NCBI RefSeq assembly: GCF_025153455.1 | Contig: NZ_JANZNT010000002.1 | Location: 434,001-498,000 of the forward strand | Origin: Sphingomonas sp. BGYR3 | Lineage (GTDB): Bacteria > Pseudomonadota > Alphaproteobacteria > Sphingomonadales > Sphingomonadaceae | DNA length: 64,000 nt | Direction: 5' to 3' | Shown here: positions 17,337-27,752 of the stretch, piece by piece | Numbering within the stretch: position 1 is the stretch's first letter | Layout: each line of letters opens with the position of its first letter | Position numbers and translations under genes: made by a program | Notes under the pieces: generated by a model | Seen by the model: only the letters and a program-made list of their open reading frames with translations | Databases searched by the model: none | Told to the model about the DNA's origin: nothing

Positions 17337-20300
17337 TCAGCCCGCCGCTTTCGCCAGGCCCCGGCTGAGTTGCAGGGCGCCGTTGAGCCGTTGTTCGGGG
17401 GTGGCCCAGGCGCGGGTGATGACGAGTTTCATGTCCGGGCGCAGTTTTGCCGTGCCCTCCAGCTTGGCGACATAGGCGAGCAGCCCTTCGACATTCGGGA
17501 ATTTGTCGTCGTGGAAGCTGACCAGTGCGCCCTTTGGCCCGACATCGAGTTTGGCGATGCTGGCGCGCTTGGCGTTCAGCTTGGCCTCGATCAGTTTGAG
17601 GAGGTTGTCGGTTGCGGGGGGCAGCTTGCCGAAGCGGTCGATCAGTTCGGCGGCAAACCCCTCGATCCCGCGCTTGTCCTCCACCTCGTTCAGGCGGCGA
17701 TACAGGCCCATGCGCAGGTCGAGATCGGGCACGAATTCCTCTGGAATCATGATTGGTGCATCGACGGTGATCTGCGGCGAGAATTCCTTTGGCCGATCCT
17801 CACGCAGGCCGCCGGCGCGGGCGTCGAGGATCGCTTCCTCCAGCATCGACTGATAGAGTTCGTAGCCGACCTCGCGGATATGGCCCGACTGTTCGTCGCC
17901 GAGCAGGTTGCCCGCGCCGCGAATGTCGAGATCGTGGCTGGCAAGCTGGAACCCAGCGCCCAGCCCTTCGAGATCGGAGAGTACCTTGAGCCGCTTTTCG
18001 GCGGTTTCGGTCATCATCCGCTCGGGCGGGGTGGTGAAATAGGCATAGGCGCGGGTTTTCGACCGGCCCACGCGGCCGCGCAGCTGATAGAGCTGAGCCA
18101 GGCCGAACTTGTCCGCGCGGTTGATGATCAGCGTGTTGGCCGACGGAATGTCGAGGCCGCTTTCCACGATGGTGGTGGAGACGAGCAGATCGGCCTTTCG
18201 GTCGTAGAAGTCGCTCATCCGCTCCTCGACCTCGCTTGGCGCCATCTGGCCGTGCGCGACGATGTAGCGGATTTCGGGGACTTCGGTGCGCAGATACTCC
18301 TCGATTTCGGGCAAGTCGGCGATGCGGGGCGTGACGAAATAGGCCTGTCCGCCGCGATAATGCTCGCGCAGCAACGCCTCGCGCACCACGACGGGGTCCC
18401 AGGGCATGACATAGGTGCGCACCGCCAGGCGATCGACCGGCGGCGTCTGGATGACCGAAAGCTCGCGCAGGCCCGACATCGCCATCTGAAGCGTGCGGGG
18501 AATGGGCGTGGCGGTGAGGGTGAGGACATGGACATCGGTCTTCAGCGCCTTTAGCCGTTCCTTGTGCGTCACGCCGAACCGCTGTTCCTCGTCCACGATG
18601 ACGAGGCCGAGGCGCTTGAACTCGATCCCCTTGGCGAGCAGGGCGTGGGTGCCGACGACCAGATCGATCTGACCCGCGGCCAGCCCCTCCTTGGTCGCCT
18701 TTGCCTCTGCAGTGCCGACCAGGCGGGACAGACGGCCGATTTCGATGGGGAACCCCTCAAACCGCGCCTTGAAATTCTGATAATGCTGGCGGGCGAGGAG
18801 GGTGGTGGGACAGATGACCGCGACCTGCATTCCGGCCATCGCCGCGACGAAGGCGGCGCGCAGCGCAACCTCTGTCTTGCCGAACCCGACATCGCCGACG
18901 ACCAGCCGGTCCATCGGGCGGCCGGCGGCCAGATCGTCGATCACCTCGGCAATGGCGCGGTCCTGATCGTCGGTTTCCTCATAGGGAAAGCGATCGACAA
19001 AGGCGGGATAGCCGCCGGGGTCGGGCTGCATCACCTCGGCCGGGCGCAGCGCGCGCTTGGCGGCGGTGGCGATGAGTTCGCCCGCGATTTCGCGGATGCG
19101 CTCCTTCATCCGCGCCTTGCGCCGCTGCCACGCCTCACCGCCCAGCCGGTCGAGCGCCGCGCCCTCTTCGCTGGCACCGAAGCGGGAGAGGACTTCGAGA
19201 TTTTCTACCGGAACATAGAGCTTGTCGCCGCCGGCATAGGTCAGTGCCACGCAGTCGTGCGGCGCGCGCTGCACCGGGATCTGGGTCAGCCCGTCATACC
19301 GGCCGATGCCGTGATCGACATGGACGACAAGGTCGCCGGGGGTGAGCGTGGCCAGTTCGTTGAGGAAGGCGTCGGTCGATTTCTTGCGCTTGCGACGGCG
19401 GACGAGGCGGTCGCCCAGCATGTCCTGTTCGGTCAGGACCGCCACGTCCGGCGTGGTATAGCCATGGTCGAGCGGCAGGACGATCAGCGACACCGCCTTG
19501 TTGGCCGCGCCCATCGCCTGTTGCCAGCTGTCGACCATCGCGATCTGAACCAGGCCGTGATCGGCGAGCAGCCCCTTCAGCCGTTCCCGCGCGCCTTCGG
19601 AATAGCTGGCGAGGATGGGGCGCTTGCCCGAGGCGCGCAGGGCGTCGAGATGGGCGACCACCGCCTCATAGACATTCTGCCCGCCCGCGCGTTCGGGGGC
19701 GAAATCGCGCGCGCCGTCGACGCCGAAATCGATGACGGCATCGCTTTCCGGTTCATGGAACGGCGTCGCCAGATGCGCCCGGGCCGCATTGGTGCGTTCC
19801 GCCCATTCGTCGGTGAGCAGATAGAGCATCGTCGGCGCAAGCGGGCGGTAGCTGCCCGGATCCTTGGTCTGTGCCCGGATGCGGTTGGCGTGATAGTCGA
19901 TCACCGCCTCGATCCGCTGTTCCGCGGCGGCGGGGACGCCGGGATCGCGCACGACCACGGCGTCGGCGGGAAGGTGGTCGAACAGCGTTTCCAGCTTTTC
20001 CTCGAACAGCGGGAGCCAGTGTTCCATGCCCGCCAGGCGGCGGCCGTCGCTGATCGCCTGATACAGGGGATCGCCGGTGGCAGTCGCGCCGAACCGGTCG
20101 CGGTATCCGGCTCGGAAGCGTTTCACGCTATCCTCGTCGAGCAGCGCCTCTGACGCGGGCAGCAGGGTGAAGCCGTCGAGGCGGCCGGTCGTCCGCTGAT
20201 CCTCGGTCGAGAAGGTGCGGACCGTCTCGATCTCGTCCCCGAAGAAGTCGAGGCGAAGCGGCTGTTCCGCGCCGGAGGGGTAGAGATCAACGAGGCCGCC

Positions 20301-20795
20301 GCGCACCGCAAACTCGCCCGCGTCATGCACCGTATCGACGCGGTTATAGCCATTGGCGGCCAGGAGCTTGACCAGCCGGTCGGTCGAAATCCGCTCACCC
20401 GAGGCGAGGCGGGCGACAAGCTGGCGGATGCGGAAGCGGGTCAGCGTGCGCTGGGCAGCGGCATTGGCGGTGGTGACGATCAGGCGAGGTCCGCGCGGTT
20501 TCTGTTGCAGCTGATGCAGCGCGGCGAGCCGTTCCGACATGATGCGTAGCGTCGGGCTGGCGCGGTCATAGGGCAGGCAGTCCCAGGCCGGAAAGGCGAT
20601 CACCTCAAGCTCCGGCGCAAAGACCGGCGCGGTGGCGGCGACCGCGCGCATCATCGCTTCGTCCGGCGCGATATAGACCGCGCCGCCATTGGCCGCCCGC
20701 GCAAGGTCGGCCAGCAGCGAGGGCAGGAAGCCGGCGGGCACCCCGGCAAGCGTCAGCGGCCGGGATGCGCGGAGGATCGTCGACAGGTCGGGCAT
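17337..20795 (-). CDS. mfd: Transcription-repair coupling factor Mfd
   Basis: The 1152-residue protein dislodges RNA polymerase stalled at DNA damage and recruits UvrA. The N-terminal UvrB-like region is followed by the RNA polymerase-interacting CarD-like domain (around LTPGDLVVHVDHGIGRYDGL), then a RecG-like translocase with Walker A VVGDVGFGKTEVAL, the DEEQ box and TATPIPRTLQMAMSG, and a C-terminal TRCF domain. ATG 20795 (MPDLSTILRASRPL) gives the usual length; a longer open frame to 20999 would run through sdhE. It follows sdhE by 44 bases. Confidence 0.97.
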   Translation of the reverse strand: MPDLSTILRASRPLTLAGVPAGFLPSLLADLARAANGGAVYIAPDEAMMRAVAATAPVFAPELEVIAFPAWDCLPYDRASPTLRIMSERLAALHQLQQKPRGPRLIVTTANAAAQRTLTRFRIRQLVARLASGERISTDRLVKLLAANGYNRVDTVHDAGEFAVRGGLVDLYPSGAEQPLRLDFFGDEIETVRTFSTEDQRTTGRLDGFTLLPASEALLDEDSVKRFRAGYRDRFGATATGDPLYQAISDGRRLAGMEHWLPLFEEKLETLFDHLPADAVVVRDPGVPAAAEQRIEAVIDYHANRIRAQTKDPGSYRPLAPTMLYLLTDEWAERTNAARAHLATPFHEPESDAVIDFGVDGARDFAPERAGGQNVYEAVVAHLDALRASGKRPILASYSEGARERLKGLLADHGLVQIAMVDSWQQAMGAANKAVSLIVLPLDHGYTTPDVAVLTEQDMLGDRLVRRRKRKKSTDAFLNELATLTPGDLVVHVDHGIGRYDGLTQIPVQRAPHDCVALTYAGGDKLYVPVENLEVLSRFGASEEGAALDRLGGEAWQRRKARMKERIREIAGELIATAAKRALRPAEVMQPDPGGYPAFVDRFPYEETDDQDRAIAEVIDDLAAGRPMDRLVVGDVGFGKTEVALRAAFVAAMAGMQVAVICPTTLLARQHYQNFKARFEGFPIEIGRLSRLVGTAEAKATKEGLAAGQIDLVVGTHALLAKGIEFKRLGLVIVDEEQRFGVTHKERLKALKTDVHVLTLTATPIPRTLQMAMSGLRELSVIQTPPVDRLAVRTYVMPWDPVVVREALLREHYRGGQAYFVTPRIADLPEIEEYLRTEVPEIRYIVAHGQMAPSEVEERMSDFYDRKADLLVSTTIVESGLDIPSANTLIINRADKFGLAQLYQLRGRVGRSKTRAYAYFTTPPERMMTETAEKRLKVLSDLEGLGAGFQLASHDLDIRGAGNLLGDEQSGHIREVGYELYQSMLEEAILDARAGGLREDRPKEFSPQITVDAPIMIPEEFVPDLDLRMGLYRRLNEVEDKRGIEGFAAELIDRFGKLPPATDNLLKLIEAKLNAKRASIAKLDVGPKGALVSFHDDKFPNVEGLLAYVAKLEGTAKLRPDMKLVITRAWATPEQRLNGALQLSRGLAKAAG

Positions 20796-20839
20796 GAATT
20801 CTCGATCAGGCGGCGCCGGGGCCGGCACCTGGGAATGGG

Positions 20840-21124
20840 TCAGTCGGGCAGCTTCACGAAATCGAGCCGGCGGATCGCATCGAACATGCCCCCCGCATAG
20901 CGGGGCGGAACGGGCGCAACGCCAAGGGCCCAGGCCATGATGTCGACATCCTGTTCCTCCATCAGTTCCTCGAACAGGGCGATCTCCGCCTCGCCCCATG
21001 TCGCATGGGCCGCATCGAAAAAGCCGCCGATCATCAGGTCGGCCTCTTTGGTGCCGCGATGCCAGGCACGGAACTTCAGTCGCTTCAGGCGGGTCTCGCG
21101 GTCCATGGGCGTCATGTTCTCCAT
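20840..21124 (-). CDS. sdhE: FAD assembly factor SdhE
   Basis: This 94-residue protein of the DUF339 family helps attach FAD covalently to succinate dehydrogenase and fumarate reductase flavoproteins. The invariant RGTKEADLMIGGF (the RGxxE motif) is present at about residues 23-35, followed by the acidic helix FEELMEEQDVDIMAW. Two further in-frame ATGs follow the chosen start within seven codons; the exact start is uncertain. It is divergent from recG across 60 bases. Confidence 0.93.
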   Translation of the reverse strand: MENMTPMDRETRLKRLKFRAWHRGTKEADLMIGGFFDAAHATWGEAEIALFEELMEEQDVDIMAWALGVAPVPPRYAGGMFDAIRRLDFVKLPD

Positions 21125-21184
21125 AGGCGATTGACCGGCGACGCTGGAATGCGCCGTCGGCTGGGGCTAGGGAGGCAGATAGTC

Positions 21185-23248
21185 ATGCGACCCGACCTGC
21201 TCAATCCATTGTTCGCGGAAATCACCGCGCTGAAGGGCGTCGGCCCCGGACTGGCCAAGCCGCTGGAGCGGCTGGGGCTGGCGCGGGTGGTCGATATGGC
21301 GTTCCACCTGCCGACCGGATGGATCGACCGGCTGCCGCGCGAGGAACTGGACGCAGCCGATGCCGGGCGGGTGATCGCCATCACGCTGGTGCCGGTGGAT
21401 TACCGGGTGTCGGCCGGGCGCGGGCCGACGCGGGTCCATGCACAGGACGCGCGCGGCAACATCGTCTCCCTCGTCTATTTCGGCGGATCGAGCGGATGGG
21501 TGAAGAAGTTGCTGCCCATCGGCGAGGCGCGCCGCGTTTCGGGCAAGCTGGAAACCTATGGCCAGGAATTGCAGATCATTCACCCGGACCATGTCCTGTC
21601 GCTGGACGAGGCGGACGGGCTGGCCGAGCGGGAGGCGGTCTATCCCCTGTCCGAAGGGGTGACGTCGAAACGGCTGGCGGGTTTTGCCGAACAGGCGGTG
21701 GCGCGCGCCCCCGTGCTGCCCGAATGGATCGAGCCGGGGTTGAAGGCCGCTCGCGGCTGGCCCGACTGGCGCCATGCGCTGACCCGCATCCATGCCGATC
21801 CCGCCGATGCGAAGGCGCGCGAGCGGCTGGCCTATGACGAGGTGTTCGCCAATCAGCTGGCGCTGGCGCTGGTGCGGGGCGAGGCGCGGTCGAAGCGGGG
21901 CAAGCCGTTGATGGGCGACGGGTCGCTGCGGGCGCGGCTGAACCTGCCCTATTCGCCGACAGGCGCGCAGGCGCGGACGATCCGCGAGATCGAGGGCGAC
22001 ATGGCGCAGGACCGGCCGATGCTGCGCCTGCTGCAGGGCGATGTCGGATCGGGCAAGACGCTGGTCGCGGCCATGGCGTTGCTGATCGCGGCAGAGGCGG
22101 GGGCGCAGGGCGCGCTGCTGGCGCCGACCGAAATCCTGGCGCGGCAGCATTATGAAACGCTGTCCCGGTTGCTGGCGCCCACCGGCGTCACCGTTGCGGT
22201 GCTGACCGGGCGGGACAAGGGGCGGGCGCGCGAATCGACGCTGATGGGCCTGTCCGACGGGTCGATCCAGATCCTGATCGGGACGCACGCCATTTTCCAG
22301 GAGGCGGTCAGCTATCGCGACCTTGGGCTGGTGGTGGTGGACGAACAGCACCGGTTCGGGGTGGCGCAGCGCATGATGTTGCAGGCCAAGGCGCAGCGGC
22401 CGCCGCACCTGCTGGTCATGACCGCGACGCCCATTCCGCGCACGCTGACGCTGGCCAATTATGGCGAGATGGATGTGAGCCGCCTCGATGAGATGCCGCC
22501 GGGGCGCGAGCCGATTGAAACGCGCGTGGTGTCCGAGGACCGGCTGGCCGAGGTGGTCGAGGGGCTGGCGCGGCATCTGGCCGGCGGGGGGCAGGCATAT
22601 TGGGTCTGTCCGCTGGTCGAGGAATCCGAAAAATCCGATCTGGCGGCAGCAGAGGCGCGGGCGGAATCGCTGCGTATCCGGCTGGGCGATGCGGCAGTCG
22701 CGCTGGTCCATGGCCGGATGAAGCCGCCGGAGAAGGACGCGCAGATGGCGCGGTTTCAGTCGGCACAGGCGGGCGTGCTGGTGGCGACGACGGTGATCGA
22801 GGTTGGCGTGGATGTGCCCAACGCGACCCTGATCATCATCGAGCATGCCGACCGGTTCGGCCTAGCCCAGCTGCACCAGCTGCGCGGGCGCGTGGGCCGG
22901 GGCGGGGGCAAGTCGATCTGTCTGCTGCTGCGCGGCGGGCAGCTGAGCGAAACGGCGCGGGCTCGGCTGGCGCTGATGCGCGAGACGAATGACGGGTTTC
23001 GCATTGCCGAGGAGGACCTGCGCCTGCGCGGAGCCGGCGAGCTGCTCGGCACGCGCCAGTCGGGCGATATGGCGTTCCGGCTGGCCAGTCCGGACCAGAT
23101 GGCGGAACTGCTGCCCGCCGCCAATCAGGACGCGCGGCTGCTGATCGACCGGGATGGCGGACTGTCCGGCGAGCGGGGGCAGGCAGCGCGGCTGGCGCTG
23201 TATCTGTTCGAGCGGGATGCGGCGGTGGCGCTCCTTAGATCCGGCTGA
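21185..23248 (+). CDS. recG: ATP-dependent DNA helicase RecG
   Basis: The 687-residue helicase remodels stalled replication forks and Holliday junctions. The N-terminal wedge/OB domain begins PLFAEITALKGVGPGLAKPL. The motor has Walker A GDVGSGKTLVAAMA, the DEQH box and TATPIPRTLTLANYG, and the C-terminal region has QLHQLRGRVGRGG. ATG 21185 has GGGAGG upstream; the longer open frame from 21005 reads antisense over sdhE and is rejected. Confidence 0.97.
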   Translation: MRPDLLNPLFAEITALKGVGPGLAKPLERLGLARVVDMAFHLPTGWIDRLPREELDAADAGRVIAITLVPVDYRVSAGRGPTRVHAQDARGNIVSLVYFGGSSGWVKKLLPIGEARRVSGKLETYGQELQIIHPDHVLSLDEADGLAEREAVYPLSEGVTSKRLAGFAEQAVARAPVLPEWIEPGLKAARGWPDWRHALTRIHADPADAKARERLAYDEVFANQLALALVRGEARSKRGKPLMGDGSLRARLNLPYSPTGAQARTIREIEGDMAQDRPMLRLLQGDVGSGKTLVAAMALLIAAEAGAQGALLAPTEILARQHYETLSRLLAPTGVTVAVLTGRDKGRARESTLMGLSDGSIQILIGTHAIFQEAVSYRDLGLVVVDEQHRFGVAQRMMLQAKAQRPPHLLVMTATPIPRTLTLANYGEMDVSRLDEMPPGREPIETRVVSEDRLAEVVEGLARHLAGGGQAYWVCPLVEESEKSDLAAAEARAESLRIRLGDAAVALVHGRMKPPEKDAQMARFQSAQAGVLVATTVIEVGVDVPNATLIIIEHADRFGLAQLHQLRGRVGRGGGKSICLLLRGGQLSETARARLALMRETNDGFRIAEEDLRLRGAGELLGTRQSGDMAFRLASPDQMAELLPAANQDARLLIDRDGGLSGERGQAARLALYLFERDAAVALLRSG

Positions 23249-23347
23249 TTGCCGGGATCATTTCGGCACTGTCAGCTTCTGTTCAGTTTGTCCGATAATT
23301 GGGCATTTCCGTTCTTGCGTCCCCGAAAAACTCTGCTAGTTTTACAT

Positions 23348-23369
23348 CATAGACCACTGTTCCACATAA
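23348..23369 (+). promoter_or_regulatory. Locus operator candidate before the TonB receptor gene
   Basis: An imperfect palindrome: the left half is CATAGACCAC and the right half TTCCACATAA (reverse complement TTATGTGGAA). It lies 85 bases before the receptor start and matches the motif found at the other unit starts of this pectin locus. Confidence 0.45.
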
Positions 23370-23454
23370 CGGGAAGAATAGTGGCGCGGCTGGGGGGGAT
23401 GCGGCGAACCGGGCTCTCCTGCTGGTGAAAACGAGCGATAGGGGGAGGAGTCTG

Positions 23455-26400
23455 ATGAGTCGGGCCAAGCTGTACAATCGAGGATTTTCTGCCAGCGCGT
23501 CGCATGGCGTGATCGCCGCGGCGATGCTGATGGCACTTGCTGGCCCGGCCTATGCCCATGCCGATCCCGAACCGAGCGATGCTGCCATAGGCGATACCCC
23601 GCTAAGCGATGCCGAGCTGGCGGCCGCTGTCGGCATGGTGATGATTGCCCAGGAGACGACCGATGCGGATCAGGGCGAAATCCTGGTCGTCGGTTCGCGC
23701 GCCAGCCAGCAGTCGGCGAACGAGCGCAAGCGCAATGCCCGGACCGCGACCGATTCCATCGTCGCCGACGATATCGGCTCCTTCCCCGACCGCAACGTGG
23801 CAGAAGCCGTTTCCCGCCTTCCCGGTGTGGCGCTGGCCCGTAACGATTTCGGCGAAGGCGAAAGCGTCGCGGTGCGCGGGAACGGCCCCGACCTGACCCG
23901 CGTGGAACTGGACGGCGTCGGTGTGAGCAGCGCGTCAGGTGCCGCCATCAATGCCGACGCCGGTCGCAGTGCCGATCTGCGCGAACTGCCGGCAGAACTG
24001 GTCAAGAGCATCGACGTGGTCAAGGGCTCGACCGCTGACCAGACCGAGGGGTCGCTGGGCGGCGGTATTCAGATCAAGACGCGCAATGCGCTGGATTTCA
24101 GAAAGCCGTTTTACCAGTTTTCCGGTGGCTTTCAGCAGAACTCGCTGACTGGCGATTGGACGCCCAATTTCAACAGCATCCTTACGCGCAAGTTCTTTGA
24201 CGGCCGCGTTGGTGTTCTTGTCAGTGCGAACTATAATAAGATTCAGAACATCAATCACGGTTATCAGAATACCACGAGCGGCACGGCCGGCTATCATCGC
24301 CGGATCGACTTCGACAATTCCCCGGAAAAGACGTTTGTCTACAATCTTGATACCCTGACCGGCGATGCCGCCGATCAGGTGTTTGCCAATTCCACCGAAA
24401 CGCCCCGCTCGCTGCTGACCAAGTCAATTGCTGCACAATCGAAGGCGGACTGTTTCGCTGCGTTCCCCAACCTGCCGACCGGGTCATCGAACCAGCGGGG
24501 GCAGCGTGTGCTCGAATTGCAAAGCTGCCTTAATCAGTGGAATGATTACACGCCGTCGCTGATCCGCAATTTCATGAACGAGCAGAACGACGAACGGGTC
24601 GCGATCGATGCGCGTATCGATTTTCGTGCAACGGACAACCTGCTGTTCTATGCCAAGACAACGATCAGCCGGCGGGATGTGGAAGATCAGAACCGCAGCC
24701 GCAATCCGGTTCAGACCGTTGTTCTGAATCCAGCCGGCACATTCCTGCTGAGCAATGACGGAACCAACAGCACGGCCCCTGCGCAGCGAACCGTAAACCC
24801 CAATGGCCCCGCCGGCTATTACCTGTATGACGGGGTCAATACGGTTACGCAGAACAGGCGGAACCCGAACAGCACGGCAAACCCGCAGCCGCTACTGGGC
24901 AACCAGAATTACATGGCGCTGGGTAACGTGGTTGGCATTGTGCCGAACAGCGTCGTCGTGGATGCGTTGCACAACGTGACGCAGATGACCACGACCAACA
25001 ATGTGGTGAATATCGACCAGATCCAGGGTCGCAACAAAACCGATACCTATTTCTACCAAGGCGGTCTGGAATGGCGTTCCGAAAGGGTCGACATCGACGC
25101 ATTCGCAGGCATGTCGAGCTCAACCGGCTCGCGCGCCGACCAGCGGACAAACCGTTCCTACGCGTATGGCGATGCCACCATCACGCTGCAGCCCAACGGC
25201 CTCTGGGATATCGATTTCCCGGATGCCTATGATGAGAGCAATATCGCCAATTTCGTTCAGTTGCGTGCGCCCACCTGCATCGGAAGCGGTACCGCACCTA
25301 CCTGCATTGGCCAGAATGCGGTTGCCGCGGCCTTCGGCACTCCGGCTTCACCGGCCTACACCGTCGGGCAGATGCCGCTGGTGACACCGAATTTCCAGGT
25401 CCAGTTTTCGCCATTCCTGGCCGAGATCGAGGAGCGACTGGCAAAGGCGGACGTAACGTATCGGACGGATGGGCTCTTGCCGTTCATCACCCGGGTGAAG
25501 GTTGGTGCGCAGTATCGCAGCAATTCTACCGACCGATGGGCAGGCGGTGGCTACAATGTCCGCGATGCTGTTGGTACATTCGGGACCGCGGGATATGTTC
25601 CGCCTGTGGTTGTGCCGACGGCCAACGTCCGTGGGCAGTTGCGGGCATGCCAGCCAACTGCCACGTCGACCCTGTCGTGCAATTACGGCTTCGTTCCCTT
25701 CACTCAACCGCTGAACAGTCGGTCGGGCGTGGATACCGTTACCCCGGAGGAGCTGACGCGGCTGTTTACCTCGTCGCTGGAAGACCTTGGTGCAGAGTAT
25801 TTCGGTGATCTGCCCAACCGGGGCAATCTGCCGCCGGCATGGACGGGTATCCTGACCGATCAGCTGTTCTCGCAGCTTGGCGCTGCACAGTTCATCAACT
25901 TTGATTGCGTCAAAGTTTGCACGGGTAGCGACGGCAACCAGTATGAGCAGCCACTCACACGTACCCGGGAAGAAATCCGCAACGTGTATGCCATGTTAGA
26001 TTTCGAGCAGAAGCTGCCATGGGGGCTGGAATTCGACGGCAATATCGGCCTGCGCGGCGTGTTCACAAAGGTTGAGGGTACTGGCGTCTTCGTTCTGCGC
26101 AACATTCGCACGACGGCGGCATTTGATCCCAACAATCCCACTGCCGCAGCAGGGATCGTGACCACGATTGCTCGCGAGAATACGACGATTTCCAACAACA
26201 CGACGGATTGGCTGCCGTCGGTCAACCTGAACCTGTGGGCGTTCGATCGGTCCCTTGTTTTCCGCGCTTATGGCGGCAAGACGGTCGCGCGGCCGCCGGT
26301 CAGCCGGCTGCTGGCAAGCGGCGAGTGCACGATTGACGAACGGACCATATTGTCCAGCCCCGGAGACGGCGAAGATCTGTTCGCCTGTCCCGGACGCGTT

Positions 26401-27222
26401 GGTAATCCCGGTCTCAGCCCATTTACCGCGTGGAACTATAACTACTCGCTGGAATGGTATCCCAACCGGGACACGGTGCTGTCCGCGACTTACGGCAAGC
26501 TTGACGTACAGATCGGATCGCCGATCGGTGTCACGGTTACCGGCAGCCCGTTCAGCGGCTCAGATCTTGTCGACCAGTTGACTGGCCGACCGATTTCCGA
26601 GCTCCAGTTCACCTATCCGACCTTTGCCGATGGTCCGGGCTACAAGCGGGATATCTGGGAATTCCAGGCGAAAACTGCGTTCACGTTCCTGCCGTGGTTC
26701 CTGAAATATACCGGTGCCGATGTGAACGTTTCGGTGCTCAGTTCAGTGGCCACCACCGGTCAGCAGGATCCGCTGTCGGGCGACGTGCTGCCTCCGCCGG
26801 ATCAGTCGCGCCTGTTTACGAACGCGTCGCTGTGGTACGACGATGGCAAGCTGAATATCCGCGTTGCCTATCAGAAGCGGACCGAGCGGTTCACGTTCGT
26901 CACGCCGGGCGGCGGCACCGGGGATCAGCCGGATATCAATTATCCGGGCCAGCAATGGGGCAATGTCCGCCTGGTCGCGCCTGGATACAATCCTGGCGTT
27001 GCCCGGTACATTGATGCGACGACGTTCATCGACGCGAAGATTGCGTACAACATCAACAATGCCATCCAGGTGTTTGTCGAGGGACGCAACCTGACCCGGG
27101 AAGCGCAGACGGCATCAACGGGCGACTATCTGCCCTTTGAAGATGGTACGCCGCGTATCCTTCAACTCGGTTATGGCGGTCGCCGCATTCTGGCGGGCTT
27201 CCGTCTGCGGTACGGCCAGTAA
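23455..27222 (+). CDS. TonB-dependent outer-membrane receptor, probably for pectin oligomers
   Basis: The 1255-residue protein has a signal peptide (GVIAAAMLMALAGPAYA), a TonB-box-like EILVVGSRA, a plug domain (FPDRNVAEAVSRLPGVALAR, then VRGNGPDLTRVELDG) and a long 22-strand barrel ending GRRILAGFRLRY. This Caulobacter/Sphingomonas receptor type imports oligosaccharides with TonB energy and without a SusD lipoprotein. The start is ATG 23455 after GGGGGAGGAG; an upstream in-frame GTG at 23425 lacks such a site. It heads the pectin locus, carries the shared operator, and ends at a strong terminator, so RG-I or oligogalacturonide uptake is inferred. Confidence 0.92.
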   Translation: MSRAKLYNRGFSASASHGVIAAAMLMALAGPAYAHADPEPSDAAIGDTPLSDAELAAAVGMVMIAQETTDADQGEILVVGSRASQQSANERKRNARTATDSIVADDIGSFPDRNVAEAVSRLPGVALARNDFGEGESVAVRGNGPDLTRVELDGVGVSSASGAAINADAGRSADLRELPAELVKSIDVVKGSTADQTEGSLGGGIQIKTRNALDFRKPFYQFSGGFQQNSLTGDWTPNFNSILTRKFFDGRVGVLVSANYNKIQNINHGYQNTTSGTAGYHRRIDFDNSPEKTFVYNLDTLTGDAADQVFANSTETPRSLLTKSIAAQSKADCFAAFPNLPTGSSNQRGQRVLELQSCLNQWNDYTPSLIRNFMNEQNDERVAIDARIDFRATDNLLFYAKTTISRRDVEDQNRSRNPVQTVVLNPAGTFLLSNDGTNSTAPAQRTVNPNGPAGYYLYDGVNTVTQNRRNPNSTANPQPLLGNQNYMALGNVVGIVPNSVVVDALHNVTQMTTTNNVVNIDQIQGRNKTDTYFYQGGLEWRSERVDIDAFAGMSSSTGSRADQRTNRSYAYGDATITLQPNGLWDIDFPDAYDESNIANFVQLRAPTCIGSGTAPTCIGQNAVAAAFGTPASPAYTVGQMPLVTPNFQVQFSPFLAEIEERLAKADVTYRTDGLLPFITRVKVGAQYRSNSTDRWAGGGYNVRDAVGTFGTAGYVPPVVVPTANVRGQLRACQPTATSTLSCNYGFVPFTQPLNSRSGVDTVTPEELTRLFTSSLEDLGAEYFGDLPNRGNLPPAWTGILTDQLFSQLGAAQFINFDCVKVCTGSDGNQYEQPLTRTREEIRNVYAMLDFEQKLPWGLEFDGNIGLRGVFTKVEGTGVFVLRNIRTTAAFDPNNPTAAAGIVTTIARENTTISNNTTDWLPSVNLNLWAFDRSLVFRAYGGKTVARPPVSRLLASGECTIDERTILSSPGDGEDLFACPGRVGNPGLSPFTAWNYNYSLEWYPNRDTVLSATYGKLDVQIGSPIGVTVTGSPFSGSDLVDQLTGRPISELQFTYPTFADGPGYKRDIWEFQAKTAFTFLPWFLKYTGADVNVSVLSSVATTGQQDPLSGDVLPPPDQSRLFTNASLWYDDGKLNIRVAYQKRTERFTFVTPGGGTGDQPDINYPGQQWGNVRLVAPGYNPGVARYIDATTFIDAKIAYNINNAIQVFVEGRNLTREAQTASTGDYLPFEDGTPRILQLGYGGRRILAGFRLRYGQ

Positions 27223-27235
27223 TCCCCCCCGACTG

Positions 27236-27266
27236 CCCCGCTTCAGGTGACTGAAGCGGGGTTTTT
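27236..27266 (+). terminator. Rho-independent terminator after the TonB receptor gene
   Basis: CCCCGCTTCAG (27236-27246) and CTGAAGCGGGG (27251-27261) form a perfect 11-bp stem with a GTGA tetraloop, followed by TTTTT. Confidence 0.95.
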
Positions 27267-27313
27267 CCTGTACGCAGGCGGCCATGAGCGGGGCGGCAAT
27301 GAAGGAGAGTGTC

Positions 27314-27727
27314 ATGCGCAGTGCAGCCGTCTTTCCCCTGGTCGCCGGGCTGGTCATGCTGGCGGGATGCGCGCCGCAGGCCGGGCCGCAGAGCGCGGGC
27401 AAAGGCGCGGGGGCGGATGCGGGCAAGCAGTGTTTCTTCATCAGCCAGATCACCAGTTTCAATCCCGTTTCGCCCGACCGGGTGATCGTCAATTTCGCGC
27501 AATATGAAAGCTGGGAACTGGAACTGGCGCCCGGATGTCCGGACGTCGATTGGACGTTGCAGATCGGTGTCGATGCGCGCGGGCGGACGCGGGTGTGCAA
27601 TGGCAACGAGATTGCGCTGACCGTCCCATATCCCGGAACGGGCGCACGGCGTTGCCCGGTGCGGTCGTTCCGCAAGCTGTCGGACGAAGAGGCGGCAGCG
27701 GCCCGGGGCCAGACGCCGCGCAATTGA
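27314..27727 (+). CDS. Small lipoprotein (DUF6491-like)
   Basis: The 137-residue protein has a lipoprotein signal with lipobox MLAGC (acylated Cys near residue 18). The mature part has a Cys-bearing pattern (GKQCFFISQITSF, APGCPDVDW, RTRVCNGNE, ARRCPV) that I associate with the DUF6491 family of uncharacterised lipoproteins; this assignment is from memory. AAGGAGAG stands just before ATG 27314, which decides against the upstream in-frame ATG at 27284. It starts after the receptor terminator, so it is an independent unit. Confidence 0.75.
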   Translation: MRSAAVFPLVAGLVMLAGCAPQAGPQSAGKGAGADAGKQCFFISQITSFNPVSPDRVIVNFAQYESWELELAPGCPDVDWTLQIGVDARGRTRVCNGNEIALTVPYPGTGARRCPVRSFRKLSDEEAAAARGQTPRN

Positions 27728-27752
27728 TGGACAGCCGAACATCGGCGGCGAT

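Noticed and set aside
18564..20153. 529-residue plus-strand open frame over mfd
   Set aside because: Antisense to an unambiguous Mfd gene.
23249..23454. Search for an ECF sigma/anti-sigma pair upstream of the TonB receptor
   Set aside because: Only 206 bases lie between recG and the receptor, too short for such genes; the operator alone explains control.
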